Assembly (NCBI GenBank): GCA_030428745.1
Contig: JAUIEG010000036.1
Location: 1 to 11,575 of the forward strand
From: Alphaproteobacteria bacterium
GTDB taxonomy: Bacteria > Pseudomonadota > Alphaproteobacteria > Caulobacterales > Parvularculaceae
Length of the DNA stretch: 11,575 nucleotides
Direction of reading: 5' to 3'
Position 1 is the stretch's first letter. Each line of letters opens with the position of its first letter. This document shows positions 6,023-11,575 of the stretch, piece after piece. A model generated the notes under the pieces. The model made no database searches. It was not told the origin of the DNA and saw only the letters and a list, made by a program, of their open reading frames with translations. The translations under genes were made by a program, and so were the position numbers.

Positions 6023-8251
6023 ATGAAGCGGCGCATTTTTGGACCGCGTCTTGCCGGGATCGTCGGCGCCGGTCTGGCGCTGGTGACGATCTTTTATGAG
6101 CCCGCGCTGATCGATTCCGCGCGCGACCGACTGTTCGACCAGTTTCAACGTCTCAGCCCGCGGGCGTATGACTCCGCACCTGTGCGTGTTGTGGAAATCG
6201 ACGACGCCGCGCTGGAGAAATACGGCCAGTGGCCCTGGCCACGCCATCGTCTTGCAACGATTGTTGAGCGGCTCAACGCGGCGGGCGCTGCTTCTGTAGT
6301 GCTTGATGTCATTCTTGCTGAACCGGACCGGACAAGCCCGGCCAATGTCACCGCGAACTGGCTCGAGGCGCCGGTCCTTGCGCCGGTGGCGGCTGAGCTT
6401 GCATCAAGCGACCTTTCTCTCGTCGATCATGATGTCAGGCTTGCCGCAGCGCTCTCCGCGGCGGCGTCCGTCCTTCATCTGACCGCGCGCGCGGGTGCGC
6501 TGGGCGGGGCGTGTCCAGCGCCGCTTGAGGGCGCCAAGGTTGGCGGCATGACGGCCAATGGTCTGGCGCGCATTGCCCCGAGTTTTCGCAGCGTAGTCCC
6601 GTCGCTGCCCGTATTGCGTGCGGCGGCGAGCGGCGAGGGGTTTGCGCGAACCGGTCTTTCAAATGACGCCGTTGTCCGTAGCGCTCCGCTGATTGCATTG
6701 GCTTGCGAAGGTAAGGAAATTTATCCGAGTCTCGCGCTTGAGGCGTTGCGCGTGGCGGCGCCGCGACTTGATCCGCAATTTGCGCCGCAGGGATTTAAGG
6801 GTGATGCCAACCGTCCCTGCCGCACCCATGTGAAGGGCATTGCCGGGCAGTCTATATCCGAAGTTTCACTCTGTGGTCTCCATATCCCAACGACGGAAGA
6901 TGGTGAGATCTGGGTGCATTACGCCGCCCCGGACGCCATGCCGGCGCGGCGCATCTCGGTCGTCAATGTTCTCGAGGGCGACGAGCGCGCAATTGAAGCG
7001 GCTGTAAAGGGGCGCATTGTCCTTATCGGCGCCTCGGCGGAGGGGCTTCGCGATGTGATGGTCACACCCTTGGGCGATGAACGCCCTGGCGTTCATGTCC
7101 ATGCCGAGATCATCGAACAGGTTCTGGGCGGCAAGACACTGTTTCGCGCCTGGGACCTCATGCGCCCTGTCGAGCTCGCGCTGGCCGGTTTCGCCGTTTT
7201 ACTGCTGCTTTTGTTCCTGCCGCGCATGACAGCAGCGGCGGGGTTCGCCGTCTGGCTGGCGCTTGCGGCGGCGCTGTTCGGTGGGGCTTTTGCCGCCTTT
7301 AAAACGTCTCGCCTGTTGATTGACCCGGTTGCGCCGGGGCTGGTTTTAACGCTCTCTTTCCTCGGCGCTTTTGTGGTCCTTTTCCAACAGGAACAGATTG
7401 CGCGGCGCTTCATTCGCGGCGCCTTCGGCAAGTTTTTGTCGCCGCTTATTCTGGAGCGCCTCGAACGCGACCCGGAGCTGTTGAAACTCGAAGGTGAAAC
7501 GCGGGAGATTACGGCGTTCTTCTCCGATATTCGCGGCTTTACAACGATCTCGCATAGCCTTTCGGCCACACAGGTGACGTCGCTCCTCAACCAGTATTTC
7601 ACCGAGATGACGAAAATCGTCACCGATCATAATGGCCTCGTCGACAAATATATGGGTGATGGCATGGCGGCCATGTGGAACGCCCCGATTGACGTTGCGG
7701 ATCATCCGGCGCAAGCGGCGCGCGCGTCCCTTGCGATGTTGAAAGCCGTGGACAAGCTCAACGCTGAATGGCGCTCGGATACTAAACAGGGCCTGCCGGA
7801 AATCCGCATTGGTATTGGTCTTCATACAGATGAGGCACAGGTCGGGAATTTCGGTTCTGAAGATCATCTCGAATATTCCATGCTTGGCGATATGGTAAAT
7901 CTCACCTCACGGATTGAGGCCCTGAACAAAGAATACGCAGCGCCGATTATCATTTCGGGAGCGACGCAGGCGCGCATTCCAGCCTTTGCTGTTGTGCCGT
8001 TGGGCCGGTTCACCGCCACTGGACGCAGCGAGGCGACGGAAATTTTCGCTCTCGCAGGCGATGAAGACCTTGCCCGCCGCCCGGCGTTCCAGACCTTCGC
8101 AGAGACCTTCAGTGCAGGGCTAACGGCGCTTGAAGCCGGCGATGGGGCGGCGGCGCGGCGTTATTTTGGCGCGCTGCAACAGGGCGATACCTATGGGCTT
8201 TCGGGCGCGATCGAGGTTTTTCTCGCTCGCGCGAGTGAAATTTCCATCTAA
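6023..8251 (+). CDS. CHASE2-domain class III adenylate cyclase
   Basis: This 742-residue inner-membrane protein has an N-terminal helix (about 10-27) and a periplasmic CHASE2 sensor (about 30-375) with the signatures VRVVEIDDAALEKYGQWPWPR and VLDVILAEPDR. Three membrane helices follow (about 382-400, 403-425, 431-453), then a cytoplasmic class III nucleotide cyclase domain (about 490-670). Catalytic residues are complete. Metal ligands are D502 (AFFSDIRGFT) and D546 (KYMGDG). The adenine-selecting positions are K542 and S619, and the transition-state residues are N626 and R630 (GDMVNLTSR). Lys plus Ser/Thr at the selecting positions points to ATP rather than GTP and to subclass IIIb. It should make cAMP in response to an envelope signal. 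Four cysteines in the periplasmic part (C164, C228, C266, C284) could form disulfides. It is the last gene of the operon, 24 bases after the FecR-domain gene, with AAGG upstream of the ATG. Confidence 0.95.
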   Translation: MKRRIFGPRLAGIVGAGLALVTIFYEPALIDSARDRLFDQFQRLSPRAYDSAPVRVVEIDDAALEKYGQWPWPRHRLATIVERLNAAGAASVVLDVILAEPDRTSPANVTANWLEAPVLAPVAAELASSDLSLVDHDVRLAAALSAAASVLHLTARAGALGGACPAPLEGAKVGGMTANGLARIAPSFRSVVPSLPVLRAAASGEGFARTGLSNDAVVRSAPLIALACEGKEIYPSLALEALRVAAPRLDPQFAPQGFKGDANRPCRTHVKGIAGQSISEVSLCGLHIPTTEDGEIWVHYAAPDAMPARRISVVNVLEGDERAIEAAVKGRIVLIGASAEGLRDVMVTPLGDERPGVHVHAEIIEQVLGGKTLFRAWDLMRPVELALAGFAVLLLLLFLPRMTAAAGFAVWLALAAALFGGAFAAFKTSRLLIDPVAPGLVLTLSFLGAFVVLFQQEQIARRFIRGAFGKFLSPLILERLERDPELLKLEGETREITAFFSDIRGFTTISHSLSATQVTSLLNQYFTEMTKIVTDHNGLVDKYMGDGMAAMWNAPIDVADHPAQAARASLAMLKAVDKLNAEWRSDTKQGLPEIRIGIGLHTDEAQVGNFGSEDHLEYSMLGDMVNLTSRIEALNKEYAAPIIISGATQARIPAFAVVPLGRFTATGRSEATEIFALAGDEDLARRPAFQTFAETFSAGLTALEAGDGAAARRYFGALQQGDTYGLSGAIEVFLARASEISI

Positions 8252-8299
8252 CATACTGTAATTTCAGCAAAAACAGGGATTCTACGGGAAACGGCCGCG

Positions 8300-8319
8300 G
8301 CTGTGACGGCCATCACAGC
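8300..8319. promoter_or_regulatory. CRP operator 1 (perfect TGTGA-N6-TCACA)
   Basis: GCTGTGACGGCCATCACAGC is a palindrome with 7-base arms and matches the CRP consensus half-sites at all ten positions. It is identical, including the spacer, to the 20 bases at 8593-8612. Its centre (8309.5) is 41.5 bases before an A at 8351, the standard class II activator position. The Crp-like protein encoded 630 bases downstream carries the matching recognition residues. Confidence 0.9.
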
Positions 8320-8338
8320 GGCAATTCCTGGGTTCTCA

Positions 8339-8351
8339 TATCTTTTCCTCA
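8339..8351 (+). promoter_or_regulatory. Predicted class II CRP-dependent promoter for peptide 1
   Basis: TATCTT (8339-8344) lies at -12 to -7 relative to a predicted start at A8351, placing CRP operator 1 exactly at -41.5. The -35 region (about 8316-8321) does not resemble TTGACA, as expected of an activator-dependent promoter. In the second unit the hexamer TACCTT and the initiating ATCGGCGG fall at the same distances from the operator, which supports this reading. Confidence 0.6.
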
Positions 8352-8397
8352 TCGGCGGCCGGGAGAGGCCGGAATGAGGGAAATAGGAGAGAGCATC

Positions 8398-8484
8398 ATG
8401 GGTATCGTGGAAATCATCCTGATCGGTTTCATCGGCATCAACGCGACGCTCGGCCTGTCGAGCCTCGTGACGGTCGGTCGCTAA
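8398..8484 (+). CDS. 28-residue hydrophobic micropeptide, copy 1
   Basis: ATG at 8398, TAA at 8482-8484, with a strong AGGAGAG ribosome-binding site ending six bases before the start. The peptide begins MGIVEIILIGFIG and ends in Arg. Residues 3-26 are almost entirely hydrophobic or small, enough for one membrane helix, with polar exceptions E5, N15, T17, S21, S22 and T25 and a G-x-x-G step at 10-13. The second copy (8687-8773) is identical at 22 of 28 residues. Ten codons differ only synonymously and six change the residue, four of them conservative or in the last five residues, so selection appears to act on the protein. I recognise no family and assign no function. A membrane regulator of a larger protein or a type I toxin-like peptide are possibilities. 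Confidence 0.82.
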   Translation: MGIVEIILIGFIGINATLGLSSLVTVGR

Positions 8485-8503
8485 TCCTGCACCACGCAGC
8501 AGG

Positions 8504-8552
8504 GGAGAGAGCGGCGCGCCCAATCGGGGGAGAGGGCGCGCCGAAACTCTCC
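8504..8552 (+). other. Long GC-rich hairpin after micropeptide 1
   Basis: The upper stem pairs CGGCGCGCCC (8512-8521) with GGGCGCGCCG (8534-8543) around a 12-base purine-rich loop. After a small internal loop (2 by 3 bases) a lower stem pairs GGAGAG (8504-8509) with CTCTCC (8547-8552). The same structure follows micropeptide 2 with partly different lower-stem bases. No T-tract follows, so it is not a textbook intrinsic terminator. It may end or stabilise the roughly 200-base transcript, or be a functional RNA element. Confidence 0.7.
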
Positions 8553-8592
8553 AAAAATCAATAGTTACAAGGGGTTATAGAAAGGAACACAA

Positions 8593-8612
8593 GCTGTGAC
8601 GGCCATCACAGC
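8593..8612. promoter_or_regulatory. CRP operator 2 (identical to operator 1)
   Basis: GCTGTGACGGCCATCACAGC again, with all 20 bases the same as at 8300-8319. Its centre is 41.5 bases before A8644. The flanking bases differ between the two copies, so the operator is conserved well beyond its surroundings. Confidence 0.9.
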
Positions 8613-8631
8613 GCCCAGGCAAGGACGGTTC

Positions 8632-8644
8632 TACCTTTCAAACA
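8632..8644 (+). promoter_or_regulatory. Predicted class II CRP-dependent promoter for peptide 2
   Basis: TACCTT (8632-8637) sits at -12 to -7 and the predicted start is A8644 in CATCGGCGG. The operator-to-start distance is the same as in unit 1 even though the sequence between differs by small insertions and deletions. The hexamer is weak and no -35 box is seen, as expected for CRP dependence. Confidence 0.55.
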
Positions 8645-8686
8645 TCGGCGGCAGGGAGCGGCCGGAAGGAAAAACGGGAGAACATC

Positions 8687-8773
8687 ATGGGCGTCGTTGA
8701 AATCATCCTGATCGGCTTTATCGGCACGAATGCGGCGCTTGGGCTTTCCAGCCTTTTCACGGCGAACCGCTAA
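8687..8773 (+). CDS. 28-residue hydrophobic micropeptide, copy 2
   Basis: ATG at 8687, TAA at 8771-8773, with GGGAG six bases upstream of the start. The peptide begins MGVVEIILIGFIG and ends FTANR. It differs from copy 1 at residues 3, 14, 17, 24, 26 and 27 (V, T, A, F, A, N here). E5, G10, G13, N15, G19, S21, S22 and R28 are shared. The predicted topology is a single membrane helix with a very short tail. The leader also shares ATCGGCGG and a GGCCGGAA block with unit 1. The function is unknown. Divergence by mostly synonymous change indicates that both copies are, or recently were, under selection as proteins. Confidence 0.82.
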   Translation: MGVVEIILIGFIGTNAALGLSSLFTANR

Positions 8774-8785
8774 GACGGAGCCCCA

Positions 8786-8814
8786 AGAGCCGGCGCTTGC
8801 CCCGCACCGGCTCT
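8786..8814 (+). other. Hairpin directly after micropeptide 2
   Basis: AGAGCCGG (8786-8793) pairs perfectly with CCGGCTCT (8807-8814) around a 13-base loop. Unit 1 has only a short CCTGC/GCAGG pairing (8486-8503) in the same place. There is no T-tract. It may be a 3' structure of the peptide 2 transcript. Confidence 0.5.
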
Positions 8815-8820
8815 ACCTGA

Positions 8821-8865
8821 GAGAGCGGCGCGCCCTCGCCTGGGGGAGAGGGCGCGCCAGCTTTC
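8821..8865 (+). other. Long GC-rich hairpin after micropeptide 2, paralogue of 8504-8552
   Basis: An 11-base perfect upper stem pairs GGCGCGCCCTC (8827-8837) with GAGGGCGCGCC (8848-8858) over a 10-base loop. A lower stem GAGAGC (8821-8826) pairs with GCTTTC (8860-8865) through one G-U pair and one bulged A (8859). The bases differ from the unit 1 lower stem, yet pairing is kept, which hints at selection on structure. The rest of the gap to 8949 shows no clear promoter or operator for the next gene. Confidence 0.7.
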
Positions 8866-8949
8866 CTTACCCCGGAAAAGCATTGGCGCGACATTTCTCC
8901 AAATTTTCACTAGACTAACGGCGACGAGAACTAGACAAGCGCGAGTGTT

Positions 8950-9651
8950 ATGCGCGGCGCCGCCACAGGATTGATCTGGGAGCTGAAGAGGCATCCCTTT
9001 TTCGAAGCCATTTCAGAGGACAAGCTGAAAGGGCTGCTCGACCATGCGCAGCCCGTGGTGTTTGGCGCGCGCAAGCAAATTTTCGCCCAGGGCGATGACA
9101 GCGACTGCATGTACATTATCCTGTCAGGCCGGGTGAAAATCTCTTCCTATTCCGACGCTGGCAAGGAAACGGTGCTCGCCTTTATGGGCGAAAACGAAGT
9201 GCTGGGCGAACTAGGGGTGTTTGACGGCGGCCAGCGGTCAGCGACCGCGACCGCGCTTCAGGAAACGAGAGCGCTTCGGCTTTATCGCCGCGACGTGCTC
9301 GATTTTCTCGACCGCAATCCCGGCGTCGCGTTACAGATCATTTCCGCCCTATGTCTCAGGTTGCGGCACACTAATTTCCTGCTGGAAGACATCGCCACTT
9401 TGCCGGCAGGGCCGCGGCTGGCCCGCGCGCTCATGCGCATAGGCGAGCATTACGGCCATCATGATGATGACGATGCGCTCCATATCGACATGAAGCTCTC
9501 ACAAGGCAATCTCGGCGCTCATGCGGGGCTCATGCGCGAAAACGTCAACCGCCAGTTGAAGCTCTGGGAGTCTGAAGGCCTCGTGCGTCAGGAGGGCGGT
9601 GTCATCGTCATCATCGATCCGGAAGCTTTCGCAAAAATTGGCGAGGAATAG
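8950..9651 (+). CDS. Crp-family cAMP-responsive transcription regulator
   Basis: The 233-residue protein has an N-terminal cyclic-nucleotide-binding domain (about 15-125), a dimerisation helix (about 125-148) and a C-terminal winged helix-turn-helix (about 170-230). The phosphate-binding cassette GELGVFDGGQRSA (86-98) keeps the Glu and the Arg-Ser pair (E87, R96, S97) that hold cAMP in E. coli CRP. T141 aligns with CRP T127, while CRP S128 is N142 here. The recognition helix MRENVNRQLK (195-204) keeps R196, E197 and R201, matching CRP R180, E181 and R185, which read TGTGA. No FNR-type cysteine cluster is present. It should therefore bind the TGTGA-N6-TCACA sites located upstream and respond to cAMP from the neighbouring cyclase. 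The start lacks a clear ribosome-binding site, so a slightly later start cannot be excluded. Confidence 0.9.
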   Translation: MRGAATGLIWELKRHPFFEAISEDKLKGLLDHAQPVVFGARKQIFAQGDDSDCMYIILSGRVKISSYSDAGKETVLAFMGENEVLGELGVFDGGQRSATATALQETRALRLYRRDVLDFLDRNPGVALQIISALCLRLRHTNFLLEDIATLPAGPRLARALMRIGEHYGHHDDDDALHIDMKLSQGNLGAHAGLMRENVNRQLKLWESEGLVRQEGGVIVIIDPEAFAKIGEE

Positions 9652-9658
9652 GCGCGCC

Positions 9659-9703
9659 GCGTGTTCGTTAAGAAACGCCTTGCACACGCCCGGAATTTTT
9701 TTT
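9659..9703 (+). terminator. Possible intrinsic terminator after the Crp-family gene
   Basis: GCGTGT (9659-9664) can pair with ACACGC (9684-9689), and a run of eight T follows at 9696-9703. The stem is short, the loop is long (19 bases) and the T-run is offset by six bases, so this is a weak candidate. The T-run itself is the longest near a gene end in the window. Confidence 0.3.
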
Positions 9704-9731
9704 GCACGCGAACTATTGGTGAACTGCTCGA

Positions 9732-10805
9732 ATGACGCTGCTTATCTTCTATCTTCTTCTTGCGATCCTCGTGTCGTTTTTTTGCTCCGTAGCAGAAGCT
9801 GTGCTTCTGTCCGTGCGGCCTTCCTATATCAAAATGCTTGAGCGTCGCGGCGCGAGCGGCGCCAAAGCTCTTCAGCGCTTGAAAAATAATCTAGACAGAC
9901 CGCTGGCGGCGATTCTGACAGCGAACACCATTGCGCATACGGTTGGCGCCGCCGGCGTCGGCGCCCAGGCGACAAAAGTTTTCGGCAGCGCCTATCTTGG
10001 CGTCACCTCCGGCGTTCTGACGCTCCTGATCCTGATTTTTTCCGAGATCATCCCAAAAACATTGGGGGCGACATACTGGCAAGCGCTGGCGCCGGTTTTC
10101 GGAAGGCTGATTTCCTGGCTGACTGTCGCGTTATTTCCGTTCGTCTGGCTTTCGGAAAAGCTGACGCGGCTTCTTTCACGAGGCAAGGCCGGCGCTTCGT
10201 CGTTCAGCCGGGATGAGATGGAGGCGATGGCGGAAATCGGCGAAAGGGAAGGCCAGCTCGAGAGAAAAGAGCTCAAGATTGTTCAGAATCTGATGAGGCT
10301 TAAGCTCTTATCTGTGAGAGACATCATGACTCCCCGCTCGGTCATTTTTTCAGCGCCGGCAAAGATGACCGTCGGAGAATTCTTTTCAAAGCACGCCGAC
10401 AAGCCGTTTTCCCGCATCCCGCTTTATGACGGAAACACAGATGCCGTAACCGGTTTTGTGTTGAAGTCAGACCTACTTGTCGCTCAGGCGAAGGACGATT
10501 TTGACACGCCGCTATCCGAATTCAGGCGGGATGTTCTCATTCTTCTTGATGTTCTGTCCGCGTCGGAGATTTTCGATAAGTTAATGCATGAGAAAAGTCA
10601 TATCGCGGTGCTGGTCGACGAATATGGGTCGGTGCAGGGGCTTGTCACCCTTGAAGATGTCGTGGAGACGCTGATCGGCCTCGAAATCACAGATGAATAT
10701 GACAAGGTTGAGGATATGCGCGTGCTTGCAAATAAAAAATGGCGCGAGCGCATGGCGGCGATCGGAGTCGACCCCGACAGCATGGAAGCCCCGGCGCAGC
10801 AATAA
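9732..10805 (+). CDS. CNNM transmembrane / CBS-pair protein (HlyC/CorC family, short form)
   Basis: The 357-residue protein has a CNNM (DUF21) membrane domain at about 1-145, with helices near 3-25, 60-78, 88-105 and 118-140 and the family signatures SVAEAVLLS (19-27) and SEIIPKTLGA (104-113). An acidic juxtamembrane helix (about 158-190) leads to two CBS domains (about 195-255 and 262-320), with the typical DIMTPRS and VDEYGSVQGLVTLEDVVE stretches. CNNM/CorB-type proteins export Mg2+ or help resist metal stress, with the CBS pair binding ATP-Mg. The usual C-terminal CorC_HlyC domain is missing, and only about 35 residues follow CBS2. The gene stands alone. The next gene converges on it, leaving 20 bases between the stops. 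A GGTGA sequence lies about nine bases before the ATG. Confidence 0.92.
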   Translation: MTLLIFYLLLAILVSFFCSVAEAVLLSVRPSYIKMLERRGASGAKALQRLKNNLDRPLAAILTANTIAHTVGAAGVGAQATKVFGSAYLGVTSGVLTLLILIFSEIIPKTLGATYWQALAPVFGRLISWLTVALFPFVWLSEKLTRLLSRGKAGASSFSRDEMEAMAEIGEREGQLERKELKIVQNLMRLKLLSVRDIMTPRSVIFSAPAKMTVGEFFSKHADKPFSRIPLYDGNTDAVTGFVLKSDLLVAQAKDDFDTPLSEFRRDVLILLDVLSASEIFDKLMHEKSHIAVLVDEYGSVQGLVTLEDVVETLIGLEITDEYDKVEDMRVLANKKWRERMAAIGVDPDSMEAPAQQ

Positions 10806-10825
10806 GCGTGCTTGTAGCGGGCGTG

Positions 10826-11575
10826 CTAAACCGCCAGTTTGCGCTGGTCTTCACGCCCCATGGCGATGAGGAATGGGTTTTCTTTTTGCATCGCAGAGAA
10901 GTCCGCTTTCGATGAAAGCCCGAGCCAGTTCCAGCGGATGAGCTCCTGCGCGATCGGCGCGCCAAGCGTTGCGCCTGGACCTGCGAGAATCAGTTTGTCC
11001 GGCGCAAATTCCTTGATGGCGACTTCGACGGATTTGGAGAAATCGTAGGTTTCGACGATTTGATGACCGAACGTGTATTCGTAAAGTGCGTTGAGATCGC
11101 TTGAATGGGGCGACCAGATGGCGCCGCGCCCGTCAATCATGGGCAATTTCGGCGCTTCGAAAAAGTCGGGCCCGAGCGTGTTGAAGGCCGCGTCCGAAAC
11201 ATGCGCAAGTAAAGGTGTATGAAAAGCGGCGTGACGCGCCAGCCGGAAAGGATAGCGGCCTTCCGCCTTGGGAAGCGCCCGCTCCATGGCCGTCATGCCG
11301 GGTTCATCGCCTGCCAGCACCGCCATGCCGCCGAGGCGAATGGAGAGATATGCTTCGCCTTCAGTGCGTCCAGCGTGCAGCGCGTCGCTGATGGCTTTGA
11401 GGTTGGTTTTGCTGTCGCGCCAGTCCTCGCCGACGAACGGGTAGATGAGCTGACCGCCCTTGCCTTGGGTCTCCATGAGAGAGCCCATAGTGTCCACGAG
11501 GCGGATGGCGTTCGCTTCGTTGACTGCTCCGGCGCCCGCAAGCGTCAGATACCACCCGAGAGAATTGCCGCAGAC
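10826..11575 (-). CDS. FabD-like acyltransferase, 5' end outside the window
   Basis: The frame is open to the right edge. The 249 visible residues read VCGNSLGWYLTLAG at their start, where the GxSxG nucleophile serine is encoded at 11561-11563. Downstream are RHAAFHTPLL, aligning with the catalytic His of FabD (SVPSHCALM), and LAGPGATLG, aligning with the EVGPGKVL region. It therefore belongs to the acyltransferase fold of malonyl-CoA:ACP transacylases. Two positions are unusual. The FabD GHS is GNS, and the arginine that binds the malonyl carboxylate (R117 in E. coli, VEMRGKFM) is a methionine (VDTMGSLM, codon 11486-11488). A substrate without a free carboxylate, or a different transfer reaction, is therefore likely. 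A product annotation of ACP S-malonyltransferase would be by fold only. The true start and roughly the first 80 residues are not in the window. Confidence 0.82.
   Translation of the reverse strand, partial: VCGNSLGWYLTLAGAGAVNEANAIRLVDTMGSLMETQGKGGQLIYPFVGEDWRDSKTNLKAISDALHAGRTEGEAYLSIRLGGMAVLAGDEPGMTAMERALPKAEGRYPFRLARHAAFHTPLLAHVSDAAFNTLGPDFFEAPKLPMIDGRGAIWSPHSSDLNALYEYTFGHQIVETYDFSKSVEVAIKEFAPDKLILAGPGATLGAPIAQELIRWNWLGLSSKADFSAMQKENPFLIAMGREDQRKLAV

Noticed and set aside
5510..6247. 245-codon open frame on the minus strand
   Set aside because: It spans the junction of two well-supported + strand genes and has no domain signature.
7054..7066. TGTGATGGTCACA inside the cyclase gene as another CRP site
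   Set aside because: The half-sites are perfect but the spacer is 3 bases instead of 6, and it lies deep in a coding region.
8248..8523. 91-codon minus-strand frame over the first micropeptide unit
   Set aside because: It has no motif, it runs antisense through the operator, ORF and hairpin, and the synonymous divergence between the two units supports the + strand frame.
8300..8865. CRISPR array or mobile-element repeat
   Set aside because: There are only two copies. They contain ORFs and regulatory sites, and there is no regular repeat-spacer pattern, terminal inverted repeat or transposase.

Overview
The window reads as a piece of an alphaproteobacterial chromosome. The DNA is GC-rich, the ccmG-ccmH-ccmI order and the single short CcmI are typical of that class, and the FecR / CHASE2-cyclase pairing and the GxSxGWY acyltransferase fit it. 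A family-level placement such as Parvularculaceae or Hyphomonadaceae would be a guess. There are no rRNA or tRNA genes, CRISPR arrays, insertion sequences or phage genes.

Layout. (1) 1-1461: the end of a System I cytochrome c maturation operon, ccmG (3' end only), ccmH and ccmI, translationally coupled by 4-base and 1-base overlaps. (2) 1618-2004: a small DUF3307-type membrane protein, preceded by a near-perfect CRP-type site. (3) 2201-8251: a three-gene + strand operon with gaps of 9 and 24 bases. It encodes a secreted TPR plus outer-membrane beta-barrel protein resembling surface lipoprotein assembly modifiers, a large exported FecR-domain protein with a repeated beta-rich motif, and a CHASE2 class III adenylate cyclase with all catalytic residues. 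(4) 8252-8949: a tandemly duplicated unit. Each copy holds a 20-bp palindromic CRP operator, a promoter placed for class II activation, a leader, a 28-codon ORF for a hydrophobic peptide, and a long GC-rich hairpin. (5) 8950-9651: a Crp-family regulator with an intact cAMP phosphate-binding motif and the RExxxR recognition helix of E. coli CRP. (6) 9732-10805: a CNNM/CBS-pair membrane protein. (7) 10826-11575, minus strand and running off the right edge: a FabD-like acyltransferase that lacks the malonate-binding arginine.

The most interesting reading is that 2201-9651 holds a whole cAMP circuit. An envelope module (barrel protein, FecR protein, periplasmic CHASE2 sensor) controls an adenylate cyclase. 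The cAMP is read by the adjacent Crp-like protein, which activates two identical operators just upstream of two paralogous 28-residue membrane peptides. The two ORFs differ mainly at synonymous positions, which supports translation. The wiring is inferred from motifs and adjacency. The peptides, operators and hairpins are visible directly in the sequence.
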